From contig NZ_OY760916.1 in assembly GCF_963664075.1 (NCBI RefSeq), positions 186,001 to 250,000 on the forward strand: DNA of 64,000 bases, given 5' to 3'. Under the pieces are notes generated by a model. It ran no database searches and was not told where the DNA came from. It was given only the letters and a program-made list of their open reading frames with translations. Position 1 is the stretch's first letter; every line of letters begins with the position of its first letter. A program made the translations under genes and the position numbers. Positions 1-8,547 of this stretch are shown here, piece after piece. The DNA comes from an uncultured Desulfobulbus sp. Lineage in GTDB: Bacteria; Desulfobacterota; Desulfobulbia; Desulfobulbales; Desulfobulbaceae.

Positions 1-1377
1 GAAGGTGTCTTTCATGTAGTCGATATCGGCAACCGGCAGGCCTGCCTTCAGGGCCAGCTCCCGCATGCGATCAATTTTGAGCAGAGCCGCCTGCCCCTGC
101 ATGATGCAGGCCCTGCCATCGCTGACAAAGTGACGCATGAGCTTGCGCATGGAGTGGTTGATAAAGATGGTGTTCCAGTAGACCGAGAGCAGAGGAGGGA
201 TACGCACTCGCCGAAAATAAAATTGCTTCGCGGCGTATTCTGGAATGTAGAGTAGCTCTTTCACCACCTCTTCAGAGAGCTGGAGCAGCTCCCAGAGTTC
301 GTCCTGCTGTTCGATGCCCTGCTGGCTGCAGTAGCGTGCGACAGCCTCCCTGGAGCTGCAGCCGGTACTAAAGATCTGGGCACTGACAAAGGTATTGATC
401 TCAATCCACAGGGCCTCCGATTCCAGATAGGCCAGTCGGCGAAAAGGGACCCATCCTCCGGTCTGGCACCAGACCGAGATCCCAACCAGGTTGTCTGCCT
501 GCTGCAAAGCCCCTGCATAGGCCTCGTAATCCCCCCCAATAAACGAAGGATATTCTCCACACCCCTCATATTCGCGACGTGCCTGGAGTTCGACCATCTT
601 CTGTACCCCGGTGGTGAAGAAATGATCGTTGAGTGGCAGGTAGCGAAAGAAATCTGAATCCCCGTATTTCATCGAGAGGATAAAGGCTGAACTGTTGATT
701 CCCTCCAGGCTTTTGGCCAGAGTCTCGGGGTGCCAGATGCAGTCGCCCACCGGATAGGCGCCGACCGTCCAGGTGCGAAGGATGAGATGGCGATTTTCGC
801 GTTCAAAGAGGGGCAAAAGCGTCTCGAGAAGACGGTTGAGCTGTAAGGGGGTGCGGATATGCAGCTCACTGCGGAATTGATCTTTGACGTCGCGACCATC
901 ACTTTCCCCAATGCGCAGGATAACTCCAGCCACCTCAGGGAAATCCCTTAAAAATTGCAGCAGCAGTTCCACCAGAAAGGTGTTGATCCTTCGCTCTTCC
1001 CCTGCGAGTTTCCCCCGGAGCCTGGGAGTGAGGGTGAGCACATCCATGGTCAGATAAATGGACAGCCCCGCCTTGTGGAGTACTGCAAACAGACGGCGGA
1101 ACTCTTCCCGAAAGATCCCAATCCGCTCTCGAATCTCAGGTTCATACCAGGGGTGATCGGCCAGGTGAGCTACGTCATCCAGGCTGACGGCGTTGTAGCC
1201 TGCCCCCTGCACACGCTGAGCAAAGAGGTGCAGGTCGTCTGCGATCTGAGAAAATCGTTGCTGCCTGGCAATCGGCTCAAGCGGCAGCGCTGTAAAGGGA
1301 ATTTTTGACCAGTTTTTCCGGCCTTGAGGAAGGCCACGGAAAAAAGGACCAATAGCGTCAATGAGCAACAGGTTCAT
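1..1377 (-). CDS. Glycoside-hydrolase-like protein (alpha-glucuronidase-like TIM barrel), 3' end outside window
   Basis: An open frame of 459 codons runs from an ATG at 1377 leftwards off the window without a stop. I translated it by hand. The region around residues 150-280 has the style of a TIM-barrel glycoside hydrolase: an RIGESDG stretch, then RTWTVG, then KYGDSDFF with a following LELQ/REYEG-like stretch. The order resembles GH67-type alpha-glucuronidases, where an Arg-rich strand is followed by a pattern ending in DF and then by Q-Q-EY. That assignment is inference from pattern alone, and the protein could be a non-catalytic relative. No signal peptide is evident at the N-terminus (MNLLLIDAIGPFF). 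An AAGGAG lies about 16 bases upstream of the ATG, which is rather far, so the start is not certain. Two short opposite-frame ORFs inside it are shadows. Confidence 0.5.
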   Translation of the reverse strand, partial: MNLLLIDAIGPFFRGLPQGRKNWSKIPFTALPLEPIARQQRFSQIADDLHLFAQRVQGAGYNAVSLDDVAHLADHPWYEPEIRERIGIFREEFRRLFAVLHKAGLSIYLTMDVLTLTPRLRGKLAGEERRINTFLVELLLQFLRDFPEVAGVILRIGESDGRDVKDQFRSELHIRTPLQLNRLLETLLPLFERENRHLILRTWTVGAYPVGDCIWHPETLAKSLEGINSSAFILSMKYGDSDFFRYLPLNDHFFTTGVQKMVELQARREYEGCGEYPSFIGGDYEAYAGALQQADNLVGISVWCQTGGWVPFRRLAYLESEALWIEINTFVSAQIFSTGCSSREAVARYCSQQGIEQQDELWELLQLSEEVVKELLYIPEYAAKQFYFRRVRIPPLLSVYWNTIFINHSMRKLMRHFVSDGRACIMQGQAALLKIDRMRELALKAGLPVADIDYMKDTF

Positions 1378-1651
1378 AGCAATGAGGAGGCTCTCCTTGG
1401 TGATAGCAAAAAGAAAAGGGGCGAGAGTTTATTGCCTGGGGGCGGGGCGAAATTTATCCCCGGGAACAGGGGGATTGAAAACAGGGGCTGCGTACTGCCG
1501 CGTCCATGCAGGTGTAACAGAAGCTTGAAGTATATGATAAATATTATCATTTAATTTTAGTTTCCACTTGCATTAACGTCCTGTTCGCAGTAAAAGCGGC
1601 CTGTATCAGATACGTTGTCGCTACATTAATTTTTTCCACAGCAGTCCCGTT

Positions 1652-2509
1652 ATGAACAATCTTTTTGCACGCATTACCTATATTTTTGATCCACTCCAGA
1701 CAATTTACGAACACGAAAAGGTTCATCGTAAAATTTCGGTCCTGCTGGTTTTTCTTTTCGTCTCCAGCCTGGTTGTTATCGAGCTCAAGCGTCAGGGGCT
1801 GCTCCCTGAAACTTTGGGCCATCTTGTCCCGGGTAACCATTTTTATGCGGTCCACGCAGCCTTTACCGTAATTCTGGTGCTGGAGGTCATCTCGCTGATT
1901 TTTGTTCTGCCCTGTTCTTTTTCCAGGTCACTTGGTAAGCAGTTTGAGATACTATCGCTTATCTTGATTAGGAATGCGTTTAAAGAGCTCTCTTATTTTC
2001 CGGAACCGCTTGGTTATGAGGGTAATATCGACAAGATTTTCCATATTCTCTCCAGCGGGTTCGGGGCACTGCTCATCTTTGCCCTGCTCGGTGTCTATTA
2101 CAAGGTGCAGAAACGCTCGGCTGAAGATGATGGCCGCCATATGGACTTGTACAGCTTTGTGGCCTCCAAAAAGGCGATCTCGCTGCTCTTACTCGTTTCC
2201 TTTGTCAGCATGGGGAGCTACTCCGTGTATGAGAGTTTGATGGGGATTGACCATGCTGATTTTATCCATAATTTTTATACCCAGCTCATTCTGACCGATA
2301 TTCTGATCGTCCTGGTCTCCCAGTGTTTTCACCCTTCGGCCAAGATGATGTTTCGTAACTCAGGCTACGCCCTCTCTACCCTGATGATTCGAATCGCCCT
2401 GGTTGCCCCGGTCTATTACAATGTGCTCTTGGGAGCGGCCGCGATCGTTTTTGCAATTCTCCTTTCTTTGGTCAGTCAGCACCTTTTTCAGGACAAGCGC
2501 TTGAACTAA
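1652..2509 (+). CDS. Multi-pass membrane protein of unknown function
   Basis: This 285-residue protein has about six to seven hydrophobic segments (near residues 28-45, 65-90, 130-150, 172-195, 210-230 and 245-275), so it is an integral inner-membrane protein. The N-terminus is cytoplasmic-looking and basic (HEKVHRK before the first segment). I do not recognise a family or any catalytic motif. It lies 68 bases upstream of two YeeE/YedE transport genes on the same strand and may be cotranscribed with them, which would hint at a transport-related role, but nothing in the sequence proves this. The start is the first ATG of the frame, and no strong Shine-Dalgarno is visible before it. Confidence 0.6.
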   Translation: MNNLFARITYIFDPLQTIYEHEKVHRKISVLLVFLFVSSLVVIELKRQGLLPETLGHLVPGNHFYAVHAAFTVILVLEVISLIFVLPCSFSRSLGKQFEILSLILIRNAFKELSYFPEPLGYEGNIDKIFHILSSGFGALLIFALLGVYYKVQKRSAEDDGRHMDLYSFVASKKAISLLLLVSFVSMGSYSVYESLMGIDHADFIHNFYTQLILTDILIVLVSQCFHPSAKMMFRNSGYALSTLMIRIALVAPVYYNVLLGAAAIVFAILLSLVSQHLFQDKRLN

Positions 2510-2577
2510 ATGCATGTTGAATGAGAGAACAAGTATTCCACTGAATGACGAGATGTTCAAAATTGCGAGGAGCTAGT

Positions 2578-3117
2578 ATGTTTTCAACTTTATCTATGAA
2601 GCGATGGAGCCCCTATATTGCTGGTGCACTTGTCGGCATTCTTGCCACCTTGAGTGTAATTTTGAGCACGGCCATCCTGGACAAGCCCAAATACCTTGGG
2701 GCCTCGACCACTTTTGTCCGAGTGGCTGGCCTTTCTGAACAGGCCATAGCCCCTGAGCATGTCAAGGAAAACCAGTATTTCATTAAAACCAAGGTTAAGG
2801 TCGACTGGCAGATGATGGTGGTCATTGGCATCTTTTTGGGGGCTCTTGTCTCTGCGCAACTCGGGAAAAGTTATCGTGTCGAGACGGTTCCACCAATTTG
2901 GCGAGAGCGGTTTGGTGACAACGCCGCACTCCGGGCAGTTGCGGCATTTATTGGCGGTGCCATATTGCTCTTTGGAGCCAGGCTTGCGGGGGGATGCCCA
3001 AGTGGGCACGGTCTTTCAGGTAATATGCAGTTGGCAGTCAGTGGATTACTGTCTCTTGCCTTTTTCATTGGAGCAGGCGTCGTAACCGCAAAGCTGGTTT
3101 ATGGAACAAGGAGGTAA
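2578..3117 (+). CDS. YeeE/YedE family (DUF395) sulfur-compound transporter half, first of pair
   Basis: This 179-residue membrane protein has four likely transmembrane segments. Near residue 135 it carries GARLAGGCPSGHGLSG, the G-x-x-A-G-G-C-P-S-G-H motif typical of the YeeE/YedE (DUF395) family; in that family the Cys is implicated in thiosulfate or related sulfur uptake. The start is placed at 2578 rather than the longer frame start at 2545 because GAGGAG sits 5-10 bases before this ATG. The second half-size family member follows after only 3 bases, so the two are translationally linked and probably form one pseudo-dimeric channel equivalent to the full-length TsuA type. The hydrophilic stretch around residues 50-85 is longer than in the partner. 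The substrate is inferred from the family. Confidence 0.85.
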   Translation: MFSTLSMKRWSPYIAGALVGILATLSVILSTAILDKPKYLGASTTFVRVAGLSEQAIAPEHVKENQYFIKTKVKVDWQMMVVIGIFLGALVSAQLGKSYRVETVPPIWRERFGDNAALRAVAAFIGGAILLFGARLAGGCPSGHGLSGNMQLAVSGLLSLAFFIGAGVVTAKLVYGTRR

Positions 3118-3120
3118 GCG

Positions 3121-3645
3121 ATGGAACTGATAATGGGGTTAGTGACCGGGGTTATTTTCGGGTTTCTTTTGCAGAAAGGTGAAGTGCTTCGTTTTGAAAA
3201 ACAGCTTGGCTTTATGCTGCTGCGTGATATGACGATCATCAAATTCATGTTCAGTGCAGTCTTGGTTGGCATGCTCGGCATATACGTCAGTTACAACCTC
3301 GGCTTGATTGATTTTTCCATCAAGGCTACAAATGTCGGAGCCATTGCTCTTGGAGGGGCGCTGTTCGGTGTGGGGTGGGCTATCGCCGGATTTTGTCCCG
3401 GTACCTCGGTCGGCGCTCTTGCTGAGGGGCGCATTCATGCTTTCTGGGCAATCCTGGGAATGATGAGCGGGGCAGCACTGTACGCTGAGATGTTTCCCTA
3501 CTTAAAGAAAACAGTATTGACTTTGGGCAATTACGGAAAGATAACTCTTCCTCAGGTACTCAATATTTCCCCTTGGCCTGTCATCGCTGTTTTTATTCTG
3601 GTTGGCCTTGCCATGTTTGCCTGGTTTGAGAAGAAAGGGCTGTAG
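3121..3645 (+). CDS. YeeE/YedE family (DUF395) sulfur-compound transporter half, second of pair
   Basis: This 174-residue membrane protein contains GWAIAGFCPGTSVGALAEG near residues 85-103, the second YeeE/YedE signature (A-G-x-C-P-G-T). It begins 3 bases after the stop of the preceding family member, with an AGGAGG-type ribosome-binding site inside the upstream gene end. Four hydrophobic segments are visible. In the family the two conserved-Cys halves line one channel for thiosulfate or a related sulfur compound. Here the halves are encoded separately, a common arrangement in bacteria that use sulfur compounds. A strong intrinsic terminator follows directly, so this is the end of the transcription unit. 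Confidence 0.85.
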   Translation: MELIMGLVTGVIFGFLLQKGEVLRFEKQLGFMLLRDMTIIKFMFSAVLVGMLGIYVSYNLGLIDFSIKATNVGAIALGGALFGVGWAIAGFCPGTSVGALAEGRIHAFWAILGMMSGAALYAEMFPYLKKTVLTLGNYGKITLPQVLNISPWPVIAVFILVGLAMFAWFEKKGL

Positions 3646-3667
3646 CGCCGCATGTACTTATTCAACT

Positions 3668-3706
3668 AAAAAGGGTGTGTGAGATAATCTCACACACCCT
3701 TTTTTA
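3668..3706 (+). terminator. Bidirectional intrinsic terminator between convergent genes
   Basis: A near-perfect inverted repeat has AAGGGTGTGTGAGA paired with TCTCACACACCCTT around a TAA loop, followed by a T run on the plus strand and preceded by an A run. It separates the rightward yeeE/yedE pair from the leftward flavodiiron gene and can serve both strands. Confidence 0.9.
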
Positions 3707-3728
3707 GCTTTCAGCGAATGCCCAGAAT

Positions 3729-4955
3729 TTATTTGGTAAACTCTATCAGCGCATCACAGTACTCTTCAACCGCCTTTTGCATGGCAGCCTGATCTTCCTC
3801 GGTGGGAGCACCCTGCCACTCATAGGATCCCAGTTTATCCCATCCAGATTTTTCGGTTTTGTTATCAAAATCTTTCTGAGCACCACCGACCCAGCCGTAG
3901 GAGCCGAAGCGGAACACCTTTTTATTGGTGACCTTTTTCACCTGCAGTTCCTCAACTACATGGGCCATGGGCGGGAACATCTTGTACTCGTAGGTGGGCA
4001 TGCCGAAAATCAGACCAGCTGATTTCCAGGCGCTGGCCAGGATATAGCCAATCTCATCACCGGGCACCTGGAATACGTGTACCGGAATGTTGCGTTTGCG
4101 AATAGTTTCGATCACCATGTTAAGCACCTGCTTGGTGTTGCCATACATGGAGCTCCAGATAACGGTGACCTCACGCTCGGCCGGGCCTTTGGCATACTCG
4201 GCGTAGCGTTTGTAATGCTCAATGATCACTGAGGGATCGTTACGCCAAATAATACCATGTGAAGGGCAAATGACCTTGATATCCAGTCCGCCGAGTTTGG
4301 TCAGCCCCTTGAGAACAAAGGGAGAGAAGGTGGCCACGATGTTGGCGTAGTAGCGCAGGGCCTCTTCTTCGAAAAATTTGTGTTTTTCTGAGGAGAGCTG
4401 ATCGTCAAAAATGGCGTTTTCATCGATGCTGCCGTAGGAGCCAAAGGCATCGCAGGCAAAGAGGATATTACGCTTGCGCTCATAGGTCATCATGGTCTCG
4501 GGCCAATGAATATTGGGCGTCTCGAAGAACTGCAGCTCGTAATCACCAACTTCAAGAATCTGACCATCGGTGATGGCAATAGCGCGATCAGTCGCCACAT
4601 CGGCAAAGGCCTCGAGCAGGGGAATAGCTTTCTTGGTGCAGTAGATCACAGCCTTGCTGTTTTTCTTACAGAACTCGCGCAACCAGCCCGAGTGATCCGG
4701 CTCCATGTGGTTTACTACCAGAATATCAATGTCTTCAATATTCAGGGTGGCCCCACCCAACTGATTGGTGAACTCCTGGGGAAAGTTAAAAATATCCTGG
4801 GTCAGGTCGATCAGGACGTTTTTCTCGCCCTTGATCAGGTAGCCATTAATAGAGATACCGTGAGGAATGGGCCAAATACCCTCAAAAAGATAATCTTTGT
4901 CTTCTATATTGACGGAAAGGCGGTAGATGTCGTCCATCACCTGTTTGATATTCAT
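3729..4955 (-). CDS. Flavodiiron protein (A-type; rubredoxin:oxygen/NO oxidoreductase)
   Basis: This 408-residue cytoplasmic enzyme reduces O2 to water or NO to N2O, protecting anaerobes. The N-terminal half (about 1-250) is a metallo-beta-lactamase domain with the diiron ligands H83-x-E85-x-D87-H88 (NHMEPDHSG), a later Asp in ACDAFGSYG, and a His in CPSHGIIW. The C-terminal part (about 255-408) is a flavodoxin domain that starts VIWSSMYGNT, the FMN phosphate-binding loop. No rubredoxin or flavin-reductase extension is present, so it is class A and would take electrons from a separate rubredoxin. Length matches Desulfovibrio ROO and Moorella FprA. A GGAG about 9 bases before the ATG supports the start. 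It stands alone and converges with the YeeE/YedE unit. Confidence 0.95.
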   Translation of the reverse strand: MNIKQVMDDIYRLSVNIEDKDYLFEGIWPIPHGISINGYLIKGEKNVLIDLTQDIFNFPQEFTNQLGGATLNIEDIDILVVNHMEPDHSGWLREFCKKNSKAVIYCTKKAIPLLEAFADVATDRAIAITDGQILEVGDYELQFFETPNIHWPETMMTYERKRNILFACDAFGSYGSIDENAIFDDQLSSEKHKFFEEEALRYYANIVATFSPFVLKGLTKLGGLDIKVICPSHGIIWRNDPSVIIEHYKRYAEYAKGPAEREVTVIWSSMYGNTKQVLNMVIETIRKRNIPVHVFQVPGDEIGYILASAWKSAGLIFGMPTYEYKMFPPMAHVVEELQVKKVTNKKVFRFGSYGWVGGAQKDFDNKTEKSGWDKLGSYEWQGAPTEEDQAAMQKAVEEYCDALIEFTK

Positions 4956-5335
4956 AGGGGTCTACTCCAAAATCATAGATTAATCGGTGAAAAGTATTGC
5001 TGAACAGAAATGTCGAACAATTGCCATAGTAACGCCTAAGATAAGGTGGACATCAAAAAAATGCCAGGCACAAAATGTCCCATATGTAGGGACCTGCGGC
5101 AGACTTGCAATCCGAATTTTCGGATAATTGTTCCGTTTTTTTGTATTTACGTAAAATTTACAAAAATATCGGAAGGTGGTATTTTTTATAACTGCTTGAT
5201 TATAAAGAATATTTATATATTTCTTGGCCAGTGTTTTTGCCTCACTTTGTGGTATGTTATTTGCTCTTGTAAAGTTGTGTATGACTTCTTTGCAGAAGGC
5301 ATTGATTCTGACAACTCAATTTTGGAGAGAGCAAA
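4956..5335. other. Intergenic region between divergent genes
   Basis: These 380 bases hold the promoters of the divergent flavodiiron and PEP-CTERM genes and are clearly AT-rich. I see no convincing gene. An open frame at 5046-5339 has no ribosome-binding site and no recognisable product. A TGGCC...TTGC pair near 5226-5242 resembles a sigma-54 promoter, but the GG to GC spacing is one base too long. Confidence 0.6.
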
Positions 5336-6115
5336 ATGAAAAAAATATTACAAGTTGCCGCACTATTAACTGCAGGAGCCGTGTTGCCTTCAGTGAGCAA
5401 TGCAATGACAATTGGTTATTTTGATACCTCTCGAGAGCTCTATGGGTTTGATGGGGCCAGTTACTTGAGCCAGGCGAAGCAGTACCTTGTTGATCAGGGG
5501 CATACGCTGGTGAACACGAACTCCGTTGATGCCGCATTTCTCTCCGGTGTTGATGCCTTTTATACAGGGTTAATCGGTACCGTTTCCCAGGCAGAAATCG
5601 CAGCAATGAAATATTTTGTTGACGTGCAGGGGGGCTTTCTCTTTATTCAGACGGATTGGACCCCTGGGAGTTGGACAAATGCAGCCAATGATATCCTCAG
5701 TAATTGGGGAATCAGCCATTCTGGCAATTATGCGAATGATTCCAACCATAGTGTGGTAGGATCTACGGACTGGGTCGGTGGTGTTGGCACATTCATTGGA
5801 TCTGCTCACAGTGTGGTCACTCAGGCTCCCAATACCTTTGAAGTACTGGCGGTTGATGATCTGCAGCAGACCATCCTCGGTGTTTTTGATGCTGGTGGCG
5901 GCCGCTCAAGCGATGTGCTTATTTCCACCGATATCAATATGTGGGATAATTCAGTTGGCTGGAACAACGCCAATAACCAGCAGCTATGGGCCAATATCTG
6001 GCAAAATGTTGAGACGGAGACAGGGGGGAATAATCCTGTGCCCGAACCAACAACCCTCCTGCTTTTTGGAGTCGGTTTGGCTGGTTTGACCGCAATTGGC
6101 CGTAAAAGGAAGTAA
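5336..6115 (+). CDS. PEP-CTERM sorting-domain exported protein
   Basis: This 259-residue protein has an N-terminal signal peptide (MKKILQVAALLTAGAVLPSVSNA, predicted cleavage after SNA). Its last 26 residues are a classic PEP-CTERM tail: VPEPTTLLLFG, a hydrophobic span, then RKRK. Such proteins are recognised at the PEP motif by an exosortase and moved to the outer surface, usually alongside exopolysaccharide. The middle region (about 25-215) is rich in Asn, Asp, Gly and Trp. Its alternating motif (IGYFDTSRELYG...FLFIQTDW) looks like a glutamine-amidotransferase-like or DUF4350-type fold, but I cannot assign a function. The start is supported by GGAGAG 8 bases upstream. No exosortase is in the window. 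A 21-bp perfect hairpin terminates the gene, which appears monocistronic. Confidence 0.9.
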   Translation: MKKILQVAALLTAGAVLPSVSNAMTIGYFDTSRELYGFDGASYLSQAKQYLVDQGHTLVNTNSVDAAFLSGVDAFYTGLIGTVSQAEIAAMKYFVDVQGGFLFIQTDWTPGSWTNAANDILSNWGISHSGNYANDSNHSVVGSTDWVGGVGTFIGSAHSVVTQAPNTFEVLAVDDLQQTILGVFDAGGGRSSDVLISTDINMWDNSVGWNNANNQQLWANIWQNVETETGGNNPVPEPTTLLLFGVGLAGLTAIGRKRK

Positions 6116-6130
6116 CGAAAAGTAAGAGAA

Positions 6131-6175
6131 CAAAGTACAAGAGGCCACCTCAATGAGGTGGCCTCTTGTACTTTG
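6131..6175 (+). terminator. Long perfect hairpin after PEP-CTERM gene
   Basis: Perfect 21-bp arms (6131-6151 and 6155-6175) enclose a 3-base AAT loop, starting CAAAGTACAAGAGGCCACC. The stem is unusually long for a terminator and the T run after it is poor, so it may also act as an mRNA 3'-end stabiliser. Confidence 0.75.
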
Positions 6176-6361
6176 TCATCTGTTGCAAGTATTGCTTGAA
6201 TCCGTCCTGGGATAACCGCTGATTCGGCTACACCAATGAAATTGTCCCAGCCAGACTACTAAACTTACATTTTCCGTTATTCTGAACGAATGAGGAGTAT
6301 CGGGCCGATAACACTGTAGATTCGGTGCTCCGTGATCGCTCTCCATGTATCTACTCTCAAT

Positions 6362-6826
6362 TTATCCCAGCACCGGCAAGGTTCTCGGTTCCTCGCAGCT
6401 TATCCCTGCCGCATCACCTGGGCAGCCTTCAAGATCCACTCCTTCAAGTAGGTTCATTCGTGGGCTTGCCTTACAGCTCACCCCGATGCGCTCCAACTCA
6501 TCTACGTTAAACCCGACCAAACGAATGGACCCGATTTCCATGAGTGGGCGTCGTATCAACAGTGGATCGGACAACATGGCATCCAAGGCTTGCTCCTCGT
6601 CCATTGCATTGATATCCACATCACCATTTTTTACCTTTGGAGCCAAATGGTTAAACCATTGCGGGACCGGAAGTGCGCCAAAAAAGGATCGCAGCTCATC
6701 GCGCTCAAAAGGAAAATCCAGCAGGTTTTCAGTGATCAGGCGGTGACCGCTGGAAAGGAGAATAGCTTTCTGGCGAGCATTCCCGGTGCACTGGGGCTTT
6801 TCAAAAAAGCGGATCGTGGCTGTCAT
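6362..6826 (-). CDS. NifO-like nitrogenase-associated ArsC/Spx-family protein
   Basis: This 154-residue protein starts MTATIRFFEKPQCTGNARQKAIL, the thioredoxin-like ArsC/Spx fold with a single Cys (C13) at the position of the arsenate-reductase CxxC. It continues with the family's IRRPLMEIG (residues 92-100), where the Arg-Pro pair binds the active site. The form with ENLLDFPF, LRSFFG and WFN is the nitrogenase-associated subgroup (NifO; TIGR01616 as I recall it). NifO is linked to nif operons and reported to influence metal-cofactor supply, but its chemistry is unsettled. It is the last gene of the nif operon here and overlaps the preceding ABC ATPase by 4 bases, so the two are translationally coupled. 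Confidence 0.8.
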   Translation of the reverse strand: MTATIRFFEKPQCTGNARQKAILLSSGHRLITENLLDFPFERDELRSFFGALPVPQWFNHLAPKVKNGDVDINAMDEEQALDAMLSDPLLIRRPLMEIGSIRLVGFNVDELERIGVSCKASPRMNLLEGVDLEGCPGDAAGISCEEPRTLPVLG

Positions 6827-7848
6827 GGCGTCTTCCTCCGTACTGCTTCAAAAGGGATGGGTGCTAACCGTTCACCGTGACGCAATTGGTGACGGATGGC
6901 AGCATGGATATCATCAAGGACTTCAAGATCAGTGAGAATAGCCTCTTCTTCCGGCGTCCGCTCATGCAGGGAGTACATCGCACCATGGCGCATGCAGAGG
7001 CGACGGGGGGCCAGCAGGGCCAGGAGCGGATCATGCGTCGCTGACAGCACGATTTTTTCCTGGGAGATTAGCAGGTTAAAGGCTGCTCTCCGATCAATGC
7101 CGGCATTCTCGATTTCATCGATAAGGACAATGGGTGAGCGGCAGACCAAGGCTGTATCGGCGACCATCAGTGCCCGCGTCTGACCGCCACTGAGGCTGGT
7201 CAGCGGGGTGCTGCCGATGAAGGGTTCACCCGAGAGCTCGTTGGCTGCGGTGATGGTCGCCTGGACCAGCGACGGGTTCATGCCACGGCTTTCCACATGC
7301 AGGCTTAGAAGCTCTTCTACGGTGGCGTCCAGGACAAAGGACATGGTCTGAGAGAGTTGGGCGATCAACTGGTCGCCTCCAGTGGAAAACCGCTTGTCCG
7401 CTGCAGACTGCCCGTCCACTAAAATCTGGCGGCCACTGGGGGTGTCGCCGGTGGCCAGCCACTCGATATCTGCAAGCAGGCGACTTTTTCCCGCACCCGT
7501 AGGGCCGACAATGGCCAGCAGGTCACCTCGTTTGAGGAAAATGCGCTCAACCAGTTCCGGCGCACCTGACTTATCCTGGCCCGCAATGATTTCTACCTGG
7601 TGGAGCGAGTTAGTGGTGCCCAGGAGGGCCTGCAACTCGTTGATGCGCTCCATCAGGGTGGCCAGGAAGTTGTCTGCCGACTGCTCTCGCAGGCTGGCCC
7701 ACTGGGAAAGCTTGGAACCCAGAGTTGCCTCTTCGTCGGGATCAAATTCAATGCCGACTTCAAGAAGAGCCGATTCAAGTAGGGGATACTCGACCAGGAG
7801 GGTGGCTAGGCTGGTTTGTGCCAGTATTTCAGGAGTTAGTTGCTGCAC
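6823..7848 (-). CDS. ABC-type ATPase with N-terminal DUF1858-like domain, nif-linked, no permease
   Basis: A 341-residue ATPase. Residues about 1-55 form a small helical DUF1858/ScdA-N-like domain (TSLATLLVEYPLLESALLEVGIEF). Residues about 85-300 are an ABC nucleotide-binding domain: Walker A GPTGAGKS (115-122), a Q-loop glutamine at about 167, signature LSGGQ (219-223), Walker B IVLIDE (240-245), and a switch His in SATHDP. No membrane protein accompanies it, and the ATPase is far from a normal importer in its neighbours. It starts 9 bases after the GTPase gene and overlaps the NifO-like gene. Because the partner binding protein carries the same small domain and no signal peptide, I infer a soluble ATPase acting in metal or cofactor handling for nitrogenase rather than transport. 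That role is a hypothesis. Confidence 0.8.
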   Translation of the reverse strand: MQQLTPEILAQTSLATLLVEYPLLESALLEVGIEFDPDEEATLGSKLSQWASLREQSADNFLATLMERINELQALLGTTNSLHQVEIIAGQDKSGAPELVERIFLKRGDLLAIVGPTGAGKSRLLADIEWLATGDTPSGRQILVDGQSAADKRFSTGGDQLIAQLSQTMSFVLDATVEELLSLHVESRGMNPSLVQATITAANELSGEPFIGSTPLTSLSGGQTRALMVADTALVCRSPIVLIDEIENAGIDRRAAFNLLISQEKIVLSATHDPLLALLAPRRLCMRHGAMYSLHERTPEEEAILTDLEVLDDIHAAIRHQLRHGERLAPIPFEAVRRKTP

Positions 7849-7857
7849 GGTTTTTTC

Positions 7858-8547
7858 TTATTCGATGTTGAGCTTACGGTATTGGCCAATCTGATAATCG
7901 GTCCCGACCCGGGTCTCTCCCAGGCAATAGGAGCAAAGGGCGGCGGGCATGGGAAAACGAAGCCGTAGGTTTTCAAGCGATCCACTCATCGCCGGCGCCT
8001 GAAGGAACATCTGGGCCAGGGCATGGGATCCCTGGCCGGAACGACCATTCACCTGAATGATTCGTGCCCGGGGAGCTACACTTTGCACCCGGTAGGCAAA
8101 GACCTCGCGCTCCGCCTGAGAGACGATATCTCCCTTGGTGATCACCACCACATCGGCCAGCTTCAGCATGGGGCCGATTTTTTTGGGGGTATGCAATCCA
8201 CTGACATTATCCAAAATACAGACAGCCAGGGAGCCTTTGATATGGGGCGAGCAGCGGTTACAGAGACCTGCACTCTCGATCACGGTCATGCTTTGGTCCT
8301 GTTTTTCCGACCACTCCAGTACCCGGTCGATATTGCTCACAAAATAGTGGTCCGGGCAGAGCACACCCGAGAGTCCTTTTTTAACGGCAATACCTGCCTG
8401 CTGATAGATGGCATCGTCATCAGTGACCAGACAATCGAATTTGACCACACCGGCTTTGGTCCCCTGGGCGTTGATCGCCTCAAAGGTCTTGAGCAAGACC
8501 GAGGTCTTGCCGCTTGAGGGCGGTCCGGCAACGGTAATCAGCTGCAT
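7858..8547 (-). CDS. HypB/UreG/CobW-like GTPase, nif-linked
   Basis: A 229-residue P-loop protein of the SIMIBI metallochaperone type. It has Walker A GPPSSGKTS (residues 8-16), then ESAGLCNRCSPH (91-102), where a CxxC sits at the switch region used by G3E GTPases for metal, and TKGD (137-140) as the guanine-specificity motif. A second Cys pair, CSYC, lies near the C-terminus (about 209-212). These four Cys could bind Fe-S or a metal. HypB, UreG and CobW relatives use GTP hydrolysis to insert nickel, zinc or cobalt, so a metal-insertion or cofactor-loading role next to nifENB is a reasonable inference. It overlaps the upstream substrate-binding-like gene by 10 bases, marking a tight operon. 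Confidence 0.8.
   Translation of the reverse strand: MQLITVAGPPSSGKTSVLLKTFEAINAQGTKAGVVKFDCLVTDDDAIYQQAGIAVKKGLSGVLCPDHYFVSNIDRVLEWSEKQDQSMTVIESAGLCNRCSPHIKGSLAVCILDNVSGLHTPKKIGPMLKLADVVVITKGDIVSQAEREVFAYRVQSVAPRARIIQVNGRSGQGSHALAQMFLQAPAMSGSLENLRLRFPMPAALCSYCLGETRVGTDYQIGQYRKLNIE

Noticed and set aside
5226-5242. Possible sigma-54 promoter ahead of the PEP-CTERM gene
   Set aside because: GG and GC are 11 bases apart instead of 10, and the -24 box is TGGCCA rather than TGGCAC.
5046-5339. 97-codon frame before the PEP-CTERM gene
   Set aside because: AT-rich spacer with no ribosome-binding site; the translation has no coherent character.
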